Shown piece after piece: positions 46,588-58,612 of a stretch of DNA of 64,000 bases (positions within the stretch are counted from its first letter, which is position 1; every line of letters begins with the position of its first letter). Under the pieces are notes generated by a model that had not been told where the DNA came from, did not search any database, and was given only the letters and a program-made list of their open reading frames with translations. The stretch spans positions 40,084,090 through 40,148,089 of the forward strand of contig OZ035963.1 of assembly GCA_964034945.1 (NCBI GenBank). Reading direction: 5' to 3'. This DNA is from Chrysopilus asiliformis. Lineage: Eukaryota; Arthropoda; Insecta; Diptera; Rhagionidae. Made by a program: the position numbers and the translations under genes.

Positions 46588-46714
46588 TTTTTCGAAAGTT
46601 TGTATCCGTTTTTCTAATAATAGACGTCACTAAAACCAATAAAAATTCATAGTTTTCGTTGTTCATTCTGAAATAGTTTTTGAAACACGCTCTCTCTTTA
46701 TTATTCATTCTCAC
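46588..46714 (-). pseudogene. Harbinger transposase N-terminal fragment
   Basis: From ATG at 46714 (minus): MRMNNKERACFKNYFRMNNE, then YEFLLVLVTSIIRKTDTNFRKSI. The pattern F.N.LRM....FE.LL..V...I.K.DTN.R.AI is the conserved N-terminal part of PIF/Harbinger (DDE_4) transposases. The catalytic domain is deleted; beyond residue ~43 the frame only reads antisense through the MADF fragment. Confidence 0.8.
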
Positions 46715-47944
46715 TGTTTGAACTCTACAACAAAAAAAAATGGATACTTTTCACAAAAAAACTGTCAGTCGCAACTGATAGATGTGAACGCTTAACTAGA
46801 CGTAAAAACTGATGAAAAACTGACAACTACCGTAACAGTCGCGACTGATCGAAAACTGATTGATAGATGTGTGCCCTACTTTACGCGGTTAATTGGTTCA
46901 GTTATGGAAAAAATGTAAAATTAATGTTTCAGTTCCGAAATCGTGAATATTTGAGAAAAAAATCGCGAATATTTTAGAAAAAACGACGGTAAAAGGACTG
47001 TACTGACATATGACGTTGAAATCTCCTATCTTAAATCTTAAAACCTTTGAGGTTTCACAAAAACACTATAGCATCGGTGTACAATTAGAACCCACTAACA
47101 AATAAACTTCGCGAGTTGTAACTCTCAGATCTTAACGATACTTACATAATGTGAAAAAATGTTGAAAAGTAAGAGACACGTATTTTGTACGATCCGTTTT
47201 GACCTTCTTAAAATTATTCAAATTGTTATTGCATTTTTTAATGGAAAGAGCAGTGCGATTTCAATGAAATAAAAGCTAAAAGTCTTTTTCGTAGTGCAGA
47301 AGAGTTCTACATGTTATTTCATAAAAATGGGACAATTTTTTCTATCAAAAAATGCAAATACCCAAAAATATGCAGTCCTTAAGGGAAGCCAAACAGGACC
47401 CTAAACATGGATAAAAAAAACATTACCGATAAAAAAACGTGTCTCTTATTTTTCAACATTCTTTTACATACGTATGTACATAAGTTTCATCAAGATCTTA
47501 CAGCCACTTTCACTAACATTGGATCGACTTGAGTTTCAATCCGGATTCTGAAATCGGATTGAAATTAATCCTATACAGCGGACTTTCACTAAACTAGATC
47601 GGCTTGAAATCCGATCGGATTGTAGAATCCAGCTGTTAAATTCAGTAACTCGATTCGCCTCGACTTCGCCTGGTTTTCGAGTCCCAGGGGCAAGCCAAAT
47701 TGCTTTGTCTATGAAGCTAATATGGTTGATTTTGCCTTGCTTGACTTTAACTGGTTTTCGGCTAACTGAAATAAGCTAAAATCAACCGTATTTGGTTTCA
47801 TGCACAGAGCAATTTGGTTTGCCTCTGGACTTCGGAAAACAGGGCTCGAGGTAGTTACTGAATTCCACGACGATTCTGACATTTGACATTTACCAAAAAA
47901 AAAAACATTTCTTGTGTTCAAAAGTGCAATAATTTTACTGGAAA

Positions 47945-48283
47945 ATGGCCATTCAAGGCAAAAGGGCAAGAGTCACGTTCACTGATGAGGATGAAGATAT
48001 TTTGCGGCAACTGGTAGAGGAGTATTCGGCTGTCTTAAATAGCCAAAAAACGAATGCATCACAACAGCAGATTAAACGAGAGGTGAGCTTGAACAGCTGA
48101 TTTAAACTCAACATGATGATTTTGTTATTCCCATTATAGACTTGTAACCAAATAACAGGCAAGTTCAATGCTGCATCTCAAAATGGAGATAAAACAACAG
48201 ACACATTAATGACAAAGTTTAAAAACATGAAAGTGGCATGCAAAAAATCAATGGCTCTCATGAGAAATCGTCTCATGAACTGA
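47945..48283 (+). CDS. Myb/SANT-like protein of Harbinger element
   Basis: Exon 1, 47945-48082, begins MAIQGKRARVTFTDEDEDIL and includes LRQLVEEYSAVLNSQKTN; exon 2, 48140-48283, includes TCNQITGKFNAASQNG and LMTKFKNMKVACKKSMA. A 57-bp intron (gtgagc ... attatag) joins them in phase 0. The pattern FTxEEexxLxxLVxxYxxvLxxKKTd ... TWxxIxxxFNaxs ... LxxKxxNxK fits the Myb/SANT-like (Myb_DNA-bind_5) proteins that accompany insect Harbinger elements. The product would be 93 aa; its end (after about residue 84) runs over the deletion junction into antisense transposase sequence. The domain itself looks intact and could bind the element's subterminal repeats. Confidence 0.8.
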
Positions 48284-48399
48284 TCGTCATCAAAAGTCTC
48301 GAGAAAATTTTCTCTTCGTCGGAAAATTCGAGGTTTCGGAATTCTGCGGCCCAAAAATGCATCTATTTCATCTTCACTTCCACTGGACAAGTTTTCCAT
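48265..48399 (-). pseudogene. Harbinger transposase N-terminal fragment
   Basis: From ATG at 48399: MENLSSGSEDEIDAFLGRRI, then PRIFRRRENFLETFDDDQF and MRRF. The last part matches the FRxRxxPLExxdDxxFxxRFR pattern of Harbinger transposases just before their helical region. The rest is deleted, and the frame continues antisense to the Myb gene. Confidence 0.75.
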
Positions 48400-48699
48400 T
48401 ATTATAGTGGTAAAAATGTTTTTTTCCTGTTTAAATGTTCGTTGTTAATGGAAATTTATAATTTATTTTCAATCCTCTTTCAAACATGCTCTCGACCAGG
48501 TTTGAGATTTCGATCCGAATTCTCCTTTCTGAATCCATTTTGAATCGGATTCAAGTTTAGTGAAAGCTACGAATCGGATTAGAGCGCTTTCAATCCGCTT
48601 TCAAGCTGATTCAAGGTTTAGTGAAAGTGGCTGTTAGAGTCACACCTCGCGAGGGTAACTTGTAAGTAACTTTTTTTGGGCTTTGAGTTATTATACTCG

Positions 48700-49429
48700 T
48701 AACTACTCCATAATAGAAATATTTCATCGTTAGTAACTCCAATAATAATTATAATCTCACTTTTATCTGTTGGTTTCGGCATTGCTAGAAGTATGATTTT
48801 GTTTCTGTGGTTTTATAAAATATATGACAATAGTTTTCTATCGGTGGTTTTATAAAAGAAAAATTATTATTTGCGAGGAACACCAAAGAAATAGTACTCA
48901 CTTCTCGATAAGCAAGTCATATTGATCCTAAATTTCCTCGCAAATAATATTCCCCAACAAGATGACTTCAATGGATTTTCATGCTACATGTTATAGCTTT
49001 TTGATATAAATTAGTGTTGCAACGAATATTTGTTGCACATATTGAATATATTCCGCAACTTTACAAATCGATTACTGGCTATTCGCTAGAATGTTCGCCA
49101 GAATATGCGCTGTAACTCTAATATAAATATATTGTGTTCAGTCTCAAAGGCATCGCAGACTACAGACTTTTTGTTAGACGGTAGTTTAGCCAAATCAACT
49201 AAACTGTCGTCAAACAAAAAGTCAGTATTGCAGTGTGCTCTAAATGGCTGCTACACCAATACCAACACAAATGAATTCTAGTAATATTTCACTTTCAAAC
49301 TCATCACTATTATCCGAGTATTCCTGGGTATTCTCAATACCCTCAATAATATCCAATTCACCATTTTGGAGCAAAAAAATGTCATTGTCATCAACGACTC
49401 ATCGAGGAAATAGAAAAAAAAGTACCTTA
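48700..49429. other. No gene; short inverted repeats
   Basis: Inverted repeats at 48860-48945 (attatttgcgagg and complement) and at 49155-49233 (gactttttgtt...gacggtagtttag and complement). The overlapping open frames at 49244-49603 have no family signature. Confidence 0.5.
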
Positions 49430-49930
49430 TTTGTATGGGTGAGGGTGGAAGCAGTGGTCCGATTGGATTTTGATGTATGGATAATTTATGTAATTTCATA
49501 TTTTAGACACTTTTCAATACGATGCATAGTTTTCGAGAAAATAGGAAAAAAGTATTCCATTTTTATGGAAGAGAAGGGACGCAGTGATGCGATTGGATTT
49601 TAGTGTATGAGGTTTTGAAAATCATGTTCTAAACAAATTTTACCATTATAAATTATTCAATATCACTCAACGTTTCGAGAAAATCGCAAAAAACTGTTTC
49701 GTTTGTATTGGAGAGGGAAGAAGGAGTGGTCCAATTTTGGCCGTTCAAGAACGTGTCCTAGCCATTTATGAGAAAAGTGACTATACGAAATTTTAAGTCT
49801 CTAGCTCAATCCTTTCGAAAGTTATCGTGTTCTCGGACGGACGGAAAACGGGCGGCCAGCTTTTGTCATCTCTAACAGTGTAGTTCATTTTTGTGTCCGA
49901 TGATCGGTTCGATGCGCTACAAACGGTATA
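49430..49930. repeat. Diverged relative of family A
   Basis: Contains tctctagctcaatcctttcg, a short cggacggacgg tract and acagtgtagttcatttttgtg, in the family-A order; strongly diverged. Confidence 0.65.
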
Positions 49931-51009
49931 CTAAATCAATGCTATATCATAACTATATAAAAATGGTAACTATGTATCAAAGATATATTTACCCAGTTCA
50001 TGTAAAACTACAAAAGCAGTGGATGTCGATTTAACTTCACAACAGTCCTGTATCCTAAACAAGGGTTTTTTTTAATTCAATTTTTGTACCACAGCCGTAA
50101 CTTACGTCTTTGTAATTTTGCTTTTACCACAGTAAAATTAATGAATAAAGAACCAGAAAACATGCTTAATTACTGCTTTAATATGAAAAGCAATGTACTT
50201 AACTCTAACTAAAAATATTAACCGTTTCTCAATAAGACACCAAAGTACGAGTACATTTATTATTATGTCTAGTACCTAAGGTATACAAACTATTTGTACT
50301 ATTTATAGCCATGCATAAAGATTTTTCTATTATTATCGTCGTTTAACGAAACATGTAATACCATTTAGGAAATACGAGATTTAAAACGGGCACTATCCTC
50401 AAAAAATAGCAACAGAATTCTTAACATCAAGAACTTTTTGCACTTTTCATCTGTATAATGGATAAACGGATACATACATTTCATAAACTCCTCGTTCACT
50501 TGCTTTACGTCGTTAGTATTGAAATTTATATTGCTTGACTTTTTCTTAAACGGCTGTGTACTCATTTATTCTTTCGGATTTTTATTTTATTTTGCATCTG
50601 AACTAGTTGGAATCCTTAATGGTCTTAGAAAACCAAGGTTGGTATTGAAATGCAAAAGAAAAAAAAAACAAATTTCAATGCAGCAAGAATAAGAAGATGC
50701 GTCCGCAGCCATACAATATAAAAATGTTTCCGGTAAATTTTCACTAATGAGATCCTTACTTATGTATTACCATAGCACCGGAGAAAAAAACAACTTTATC
50801 CTTAATTTTTTTTACATCTTATGATGAAAAGTTCAAAACCCATTTTTTAAATGTTTTTTAAGTGTATTTAAATTTGTTAAGTTTATTTAATGATTTCACA
50901 AAAACTTATTTATCTAAATACATTAAAAATCAAAAAAATTTAGTTCCTGTATTTCTTTGAAATGTGAATTAACGAAATAAACAAGCAAGTTGAGCTTACT
51001 GATTTTTGC
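49931..51009. other. No gene recognised
   Basis: AT-rich; nothing recognised. Confidence 0.5.
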
Positions 51010-51190
51010 TTTCCTATTCAATAGAGGGAAGTATTGTATTCATGACGCAGACCGACTCGAGAATGTTGGCAGATAGAAAATTTCTGTACAGTACGAAATC
51101 AATTTGACTCAAAATTATGAGGTTGTCAGTGCATTTGTCCCGTCTGTCGGCCTGTCCATTTTACGTATCTTAAAAACCGCGGGAGGAGGA
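51010..51190 (-). repeat. Repeat family E, copy 3
   Basis: Minus orientation; begins tttcctattcaatagaggga and contains attcatgacgcagaccgact. Confidence 0.7.
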
Positions 51191-53351
51191 AATAAATAGT
51201 CCAGTGTGGCCAACGCTGCGTTACATTTTACTTCTCTAAACACAATTTACTCGATTGTATTTCTAATCGAATTTTTTCCGTAAATTTCCGGGACAAAACA
51301 ATTTTTTTACTAAATGTGCCAAATCTCTTACAGTTGCATATAAAAAGTGTTAATTTTTAACACTTATAAATATCACTTTAGCACTTTTGAAATGTTACAC
51401 CTTACTGGGAGTTAACTGACTTTAACACTTTCGAGTTTCAAACAAATTGGGACTTGAATGTCTTAAAATAAAATTCTTTATAGATCTGAAGCTAATTGGA
51501 AATGATGTAGTAGTAAGTTTTATTTTCTTAAAAATAATGTTACTATACAGAAAGAAAAATATGGCAAATTTAATCAAAGCGTCTTGGATAAATAAGCTAA
51601 AAAGTGAAATATTGAATTAAAAAAAAAAAGTGAAATATTGAATTAAAAAAATAAAAATATAATAAAAATCTTAAATTTCTTAATAAACTCGAACCCGCTC
51701 AAAGGGGGTTTTTTTTCTGTTTTAGGGTTTTTTTTCAATTTATTATTATTATTTTTTATATAAAAATAATATATTTTAAATAAAAATTATAAATAATAAC
51801 AATTTTTATTACTAATAATTAGGGCTGCCAAAAATATGCACTAAAAACGCGAAAAAACAATTTTTTTTGAGATAATGGCAAAAAACTATATTTTTTTTAA
51901 ATAACGGTATATCTCGATAACAGTTTGAGATATTGAGTTCTAGCAAAAGACAAAAGTGTAGGAATTTTTATTTTCTCCAGGTTTTGTCATACTTAACACT
52001 ACTAAAAATGCGTAGTTTCGGTGTAAATCGAGGAAAACAAATTCGCAATTTTTAAAAAGCCACCATTTTGGTTACTTCCGGTTAACGGATTTCCACCAAA
52101 AGTTGATAGGATCGTCCCATTCCAGGACCAAATATGCCTATAAAATTTCATGGCTCTAACTATATTAGTTTATGAGAAATCTTGTACTGACAGACATTTT
52201 TGTAATATGACTTGAATCGACTAAGGAGTGATCGGGAAATGTTTTTTTAGGCAAAATTAAGAGGTTGAAATTTTTCATGCGCGCAGAACTCACAAGCGAG
52301 AGATGTCAGAAACCTTAAAAACACACCGGCTAAAATCCCATACGGTGCAACACGCGAATTTTTTTTCTTCTTTTTTAATATTGTTATTCATTTTTTTATT
52401 AAAAATAATGAATAATAATTAGCTGCTTTTCATGTAAGTCTTTTAATTCGGTAAAAATACAGAAAATTTTACGAAATTTATTTTGGTTTTCCCTCTGTGA
52501 AGACTGATAAGTGTTAAAAAAAATTTCAACACTTAAAGTATTTATCTAAAATGACACTTAAAAGTGTCAATGGTTCAACACTATTTATGTGTGGACTCCA
52601 TGGAACACAAAAATAAGTTAAAAATTTCTAACTGTGTACCTTGCTCCGATGTGACCAAATGGTAACCCTAAAAGCTAGTTCGAATACCTTGAAGCCGGCA
52701 CACTTAATACACTGATTCTTGTAGGAAATAGCAGGCTCATGACTGTAATGGCTTTCTCTGAATTGAAGAAGAGTGCTGCCAGCATTGAAGGCATATAGAG
52801 AATTTTTAGATTTAGTGAAACAATTGTTGTATAAAAACAATAGTTAAACACAATTAAAAGTCGTCGCGCCATCTGCAATTAAAAATTTCGGTGCAAAAAT
52901 AGTGTTTAATACGCAGAAAAAACCTGGGCAGAAACTTAGATAGGTTTTTGTCCATATATTAAAAATTTTTGTGAAAAAGCCACAAATGGTTCACCACTCG
53001 TAAGTCATACTCTAATCATGTAGCTATTCCAAAAATTCCAAATTTGAAATTAAAAGGAAATGCAATTAATATCAACTCACTCATAACTTTTCCGAATACA
53101 GCTTTTTGGATTCATCAATATCTGTATTTTTTTAATGATCCGATTGGAAGATGAGAGATCTATGGATCATTAAGCGTAAGCGAGTTTATTGTGAGTTCAA
53201 ATTTGTTTTTAGGCTGTATTGTAATTCGTAATTGCAAAACCCATGTCATTACCAGTTAGAATAAGAATAGTTTCTTTTTCTTGCCATTAGGTTTTTTTCC
53301 GTTTTAGGGCAATAACCGTAATGCGACGGAAATAGTATTCAATATCCATCT
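51191..53351. other. No gene; AT-rich with a 26-bp duplication
   Basis: Bases 51596-51648 hold two copies of aaaagtgaaatattgaatta with A-rich spacers. The stretch 51890-52220 resembles 6720-7060. aagtgttaattttta-type motifs near 51345 and 52510-52610 may be remnants of inverted termini. Confidence 0.5.
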
Positions 53352-53830
53352 TCTATATATATAAAATCGTTTAACCTGATTGACTGACTGACTGACTCAT
53401 CAACGCCCAGCCCAAACCACTGAAGCTAAAAATTTGAAAAACTTTCACAGTATGTCCCAACCATCACGTAGGCACTCACTAAGGCGTGGTTTTCCGAAAT
53501 TTTACCGCTAAGGGGGTAAACGGGGGTAAAGGAGGTTTGGGTGTTTTGAAACCGTGATTTTCGCCATGAATCCTACTCAATAGGAGGCTGAAAAGTTTCA
53601 TTCGGGGGTTTTCGGGGTCGCTGAACACTAATCTGGTGTTAGATTTTCAAAATTAGAAACGGAAGGTCCTGTAAGGATAACGCAAATAGTCTTTTTCCCA
53701 TTTATTTCGGGGAAAAATGGCATTAGAGGGTTTTCGGGGTCGCTGATCACGAATCTGGTGTTAGATTTTCAAAATTCGAAACGGAAGGTCCTGTAAGGAT
53801 AACGTTTTTTCCCAAATGTTTTTAAGTTAT
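53352..53830 (+). repeat. Repeat family B, copy 3
   Basis: The most complete copy: TA run, tgactgactgactgactcat tract, core, then two tandem units of about 115 bp each with gtcctgtaaggataacg and ggttttcggggtcgctgat. Confidence 0.85.
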
Positions 53831-54162
53831 TTATGGCTTTTTGGCATTCTAAAATTTATACAAAAAACTTAACCCAGCAACGACGGATATGCAAGCTAGT
53901 ACACGAAAAAAAATCCATATAGTAATCGTTCCTATAAAATGGTGGAAAGCGATTATAGGAGTCATTGCACCATTTTGTTGGAAAGGCTTCAATAAATGTT
54001 GGAACTAGTCCTACTTTTCGAGGAATCATTACTATGAAAATAGGGCTGAGAGAAGAATGGCCACATTCCAACAAAAGTAGCACTCGTCCCTAGTTTGCAT
54101 TGGAGAAGTTGTTAATCTGAGGTGGAATCATTACTATATTATGGAATGGAATCATTCCCACT

Positions 54163-54716
54163 GTTTTTATACCCGTATGGTGAAACCAAAGGGTATATTA
54201 ACTTTGCCTTACCGTTTGTAACGCCAAGATCCCGTCATCACACATAAAAATGAATTACACCGGTGTGTTTAGAATGATAAAAATAATTAATTTCTGCATG
54301 TCCGTCCGTCTGTCTGTCCGTCTGTCCGTCTGTTTGTCCGTCTGTCTGTCTGTGGCGCGGATTGCGGGCGCACGGATTGAGCTAGAGACTTGAAATTTTG
54401 CGCAGATCCGTTTTTCGTAAAATACGAGGCTAAGTTCGTTAATGGGAAAAAATGGACCATTAGGGGGGGTACCCCCCATACGAACGAAAACGGTTTTTTT
54501 TTAATATCTCAAAAACGGTGCATCTTATCAAAAAAGTCCAAGAACAAAAGTTATTTAGGATATGATTCTACATAAAACTCCCATACATCAAAATCCGATT
54601 GGAATAAATTTAAAAAAATCTTATTGGAAAGTTTGACTTCAAAGTGGAATTTTGGAATATCACCATACGGGTCTCCAATGATTGCCAGATTGGCAATTAT
54701 AGCTTTTGTTATGTTT
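54163..54716 (-). repeat. Repeat family A, copy 5
   Basis: Full order of the family: atacccgtatggtgaaacc, (GTCY)n at 54299-54351, core, and end at gcttttgttatg. Inserted in a T run of family D; the intact site in copy 2 reads ttgtttttagaa, suggesting duplication of at most about three T. Confidence 0.85.
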
Positions 54717-54780
54717 AGAAATCACTCCAATATTATGTAGGGCTCAGTCCTACAAAAAAAATTGAATGAATCCTAACCTC

Positions 54781-55202
54781 TGGAACCCAATGAACGCAAC
54801 GCGAACGCAACTCCACCGCTGTGAACTGTCACGCAGCGCAACATTTCAGCGGCAGAGCCCAATGGCATCTCTTGAAGTAGTACAAGTGACATAATATAAA
54901 GTGGTATAAAGTTGGCAAAATTACAAAAATGGAAAATTTTGAAGCGATAATTTGCTTTGTTGGTCTTTATCTTTGTTATTTGTCTGTTATTGCACTAAGG
55001 CTATCAATTTTTCCTCGAACGACATTTCCCCAACCTCACTTTATGAACTGTCAACGCAGAATTCTGCGGCAAAGTTAGAAGTTTGCAAACTTTTGCGTTG
55101 TAGTTGCGTTCACTGCGTTCACTGTGCTCACTTCAAATGATTTCTATGGAACAAACTTGTAAGTGACAGTTTCTGCGTTCGCGTTGCGTTCATTGGGCTC
55201 CA
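54781..55202. mobile_element. MITE with long inverted ends
   Basis: Ends tggaacccaatgaacgcaac and its complement gttgcgttcattgggctcca, about 30 bp long with one or two mismatches. Inner cgaacgcaact/ctgcgttc repeats. No gene; target duplication not clear. Confidence 0.85.
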
Positions 55203-55942
55203 GGCATAAGTTTTGGTAGACTCATTCCTATGCAAATAGGATTCAGCGAATATGATAATTCAAGTCGAATTTTGTCTTCGATTATAATTCACACGTGGTT
55301 TGCGAACTCGGAGTATATATAGCTTGGACCTGCCTAGTGCCACAGTCTGACACTTATGTCGGAGAAATTTTTTTTAATTACGAGGTGTTTTTTTTTTGCT
55401 CGAGCCATTTCATATCTCGGATATTTTGAGTCCCCGAACTTCTCTATCTCGAATATTCGTAAATCGAATTTTTGTTTGTCCCCTTTAGATTGGACAGGAT
55501 CCAATAAAAAAAAGCCTCCATTCCTATAGAGATAGGACTTGGTGCTATAATTATAGGAACGTGCCCTATTTCAAATTAGAATGTCGCGAATATATATAGG
55601 AGAGAATCCAATAATCAATGGAGACATTACAACGTTTTTTAGGATTGAGTCCTTTACAAAAGGGAATGTCGCCATATTTTTGTTGTAACCAGTCTAACAT
55701 ATATAGTAATCTCTCCCATGTAACACGTTGGAGTCTTTACCATAATTTTGGGAATGGTTACACCAAAAAAAAAAGAATACGACCACTTTTTTGTTGGAAT
55801 GTGTCCTAAAAAATGTGGGAGCTGTTACACATTTTTTATAGGAATGATTCCCATATTTGGCCACTATGCCGTTTTTTCCTATCTATGGTGGACTGGAGCA
55901 TGCGATTTTGGTGGAATGGTTCCTATATGTTTTTTCCGTGTA

Positions 55943-58403
55943 CACATATGAAACCAAAGACGAAAGCTAAAACACGCACCGAGAGAATTTTTTTATTTTT
56001 CTGTTAACTCAGAAAAAAAGAGGTCATAATCCCGATAAAATTTGGGTTTACGAATTTGTATAAGAGTTATTCCGGATCTCTGATCAGATCATTAAAAAAA
56101 ACAACTAATGTTTCGATGCAGTAAGCCATGTTTCCCTTTCAATACATTCTTCCATTTTCAAAATACAGAACTGGTTTTATCTTCAAAATTTAGAACTGAT
56201 GTTTACTCTGGAAAATCTTTTTTTTAATTTTTTAATAAAATTATATTTATTATAATCCTCATAATATTTAAAGCCGATTTCAATTTCCCACCCCTTTAAA
56301 AAAAAACGATCCTTGTTTATGAATTAAATGTCCCCAAATACTAAATTTCTATGAACCCATAAATTTTCTGACATTATTTTCAGTTACCTTTTTGATCTTA
56401 ACGGTTTTGTTTAAGTATTAAATGGCATTATAGATGTGAGCAACTCATGGAAAAATATCCACTTTGACAACTTCCCTTGTCAAAACAATTTGGCCGCTAC
56501 ATAAATTGCAGTTCGCCAATTAATACATATGGAAGATGTAAAAACGATTTAAAGTAGGTATTCCACGACAGCTATTTTGCATTTCATTTTTGCCCCTACA
56601 ACATTGCAGCAGACCGCATACAGGAACCTGTGTTACTTGGGCAGGAACTGCAAAAGAACACCAGAAGCGGTTCTTACTATAGCGGTTCCAAAAGATTCCA
56701 AGTTTTGAGCACCACAATTAATTTTATATTAGGCCTTATCCAACTTGCTTGGACTAGCACTCCGGAGTGTTTTGGAAGCAGATATTTCCATTGACGATAT
56801 AAACCCAAACCAATCCGGAGCTAGAAAACGTCTATAGATACAAGAAACATACTCGGCAAAAACACTTCCGGAACATATTTTAATAATAAGACTTAATCAG
56901 TAATAAATTAGATTTTTTCTTTGAGTTAGATGAAAGATATTGGAAAACTGTTACATTATAGGTTCCAGGAGGTTTTCGTCAAAGAAAGAGAGTAAAGAAT
57001 GTCGATAGTTTTTATAAAAGAGTTTGTGTTATTTTGCTTTAAAAGTACACTGAAAGACTGTTAAACGTACATTGAAAAAGTTCTGTTTTGCTCAAAATAC
57101 AAAAAATGTTAACAAAACTAATTTTATGTTACTATTGAAAAAAATCGTTTTGGAACCGGAACTAAAGTACTCCTGAATAACGTAACCGGAACTGAAGCGA
57201 AACCGAACTAAAACTGAACCAAAACCGGAACTGCGGGAGAGAAATAGTAGAGAACTGGAACCCTGGAACCAAGCCCATTCAAAAAATCAAGGAGTTTCAC
57301 ATCTTTGATTACGGCATCTTCGAATTTGCCCGAACACAACAGTTTTTCGCAAAATGTATTATAATATTAGACGTGGACGTTTAGCGGTTCATATTATCCT
57401 CACTTTGAAACGTGACGAAAAACGGCGGGCCTAAACGTACAATTTTTCAAAATGCACTTTTAATTAATATTTCACTTTACTTTTCGGTCGTCATTTATAC
57501 GTCCTGTCAAATTTTTGTCTTCAAAAATTTCCGCTGCGATGTTTTCATTTTTGCCCAAGGCATAAAAAATTCCTAGAAAAGTTATCTTTTCTTGACATTT
57601 CTCTTGCTAATATTTTTTTAATCTAAACTAATATTTTTTTCGTCAGGTTATAGTGTAAATTGTTTAGGGATGTAGATTTAGGATAAAAAAGTCACGGGCT
57701 TTTCACATCAGATATGAAACAACGTTTTTAGCATCACGTCGTAACTGGTCATTTAAATTGATTTGTATCAAATGAGTTGAATAGCTAGCAAATATTTCAC
57801 ATTCCAGTTTTTTATCGCTGTTATTAATAAATCATTAACATGAGATGATGATGATAGGTTAAAGATGCAAACGATTTAATCAATTTTTATTAAGCTTGTT
57901 GGCCAAATTGACTAAAATAGTTAACCGATTCAAATATTTTCAGCCATTGGCACACAAGTTCAAGGTTTTCATATCAATGTTATTTCATAAAATTGATGCT
58001 GGGCTCTTATTTTTTTTTGAATTTTTGTCATGGTTTGTCACAGCAACAACTTTTATGACAACTGACTGAATTTTAAATTTAGATACATTGACTTAAATTA
58101 AAAATATAACTTGGGATTTAGTTACACTTCAATAAAAGACACTTTGCAAAAGCGATATGTACAGAGTTCCTTTAACAAAAACAACATTTATCATCTATTT
58201 GAAAGAAATGGCATTTTCACAATTTTTTTTTTCAAAATTAGCATTTTAAAGTAAATTTTTGAAAAGAAAAAATCAACATTTACAAAAAAAAAAAATAAAA
58301 AATGTGCGCAAAAACTATTTAGAAAGGTACATTACTTTATTTAGTGTTTAGCCTTTGAACCATTTCTGATTCATGGTTTATACTCGACCTTTTAGCATTG
58401 AAT
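55943..58403. other. No gene recognised
   Basis: AT-rich. Bases 57145-57270 carry a degenerate aaccggaact repeat. 56520-56800 is slightly less AT-rich but has no coding signature. Confidence 0.5.
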
Positions 58404-58564
58404 CCTATTGGAATTTCTCGGTTTATAGGGTCTGCAAAAACAACAAATAATGCAACAAAATTATTATATTATAGATGGTGAAAACATCCGCAAAAATAAT
58501 ATAATAGTTTTGTTATATTATTTTTTGTTTTTGCACACCTTATAAGCCGAGAAATGGCAATAGG
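58404..58564. repeat. Palindromic MITE
   Basis: Arms cctattggaatttctcggtt and the complement at the right, with inner ttattatattata-type complementarity; about 38 matched bases at each end. Confidence 0.85.
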
Positions 58565-58612
58565 TAAATTACTTTCGTAATTTGAGTTCTTCTATTTGTT
58601 GTACAAAAACCA

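Larger units (their letters stand above)
46271..46880. mobile_element. PIF/Harbinger deletion derivative (MADF type)
   Basis: Inverted termini agtagggcacacatctatca and the complement at 46861-46880, flanked on both sides by TTA (46268-46270, 46881-46883), the target of PIF/Harbinger elements. Inside are a MADF-like fragment on the + strand and a transposase N-terminal fragment on the - strand, meeting at about 46585. Confidence 0.88.
47501..48633. mobile_element. PIF/Harbinger deletion derivative (Myb type)
   Basis: Termini cagccactttcactaa and ttagtgaaagtggctg are perfect inverted copies flanked by TTA duplications (47498-47500, 48634-48636). Subterminal copies of the tttcactaa and gaatcggatt motifs lie inside both ends. 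It carries a two-exon Myb/SANT-like gene (+) and the start of a transposase gene (-). Confidence 0.92.
47102..48660. repeat. Inverted-repeat MITE split by Harbinger element
   Basis: Left arm caaataaacttcgcgagttg ... cagatcttaacgatacttac and, in inverted order, the right arm around 47440-47500 and 48637-48660 (cacacctcgcgagggt). It is a relative of the MITE at 10738-11290 (shared acgtgtctcttattttt-type motif). The Harbinger element interrupts the right arm, and the left arm shows the uninterrupted sequence. Confidence 0.75.
53900..55942 (+). mobile_element. Repeat family D, copy 3, with two nested insertions
   Basis: Starts tacacgaaaaaaaatccata and ends tatatgttttttccgtgta, which are inverted copies. 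Interrupted by a family-A repeat (54163-54716) and a TIR element (54781-55202). Outside the insertions it follows copy 2 (43805-44824). Confidence 0.85.
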
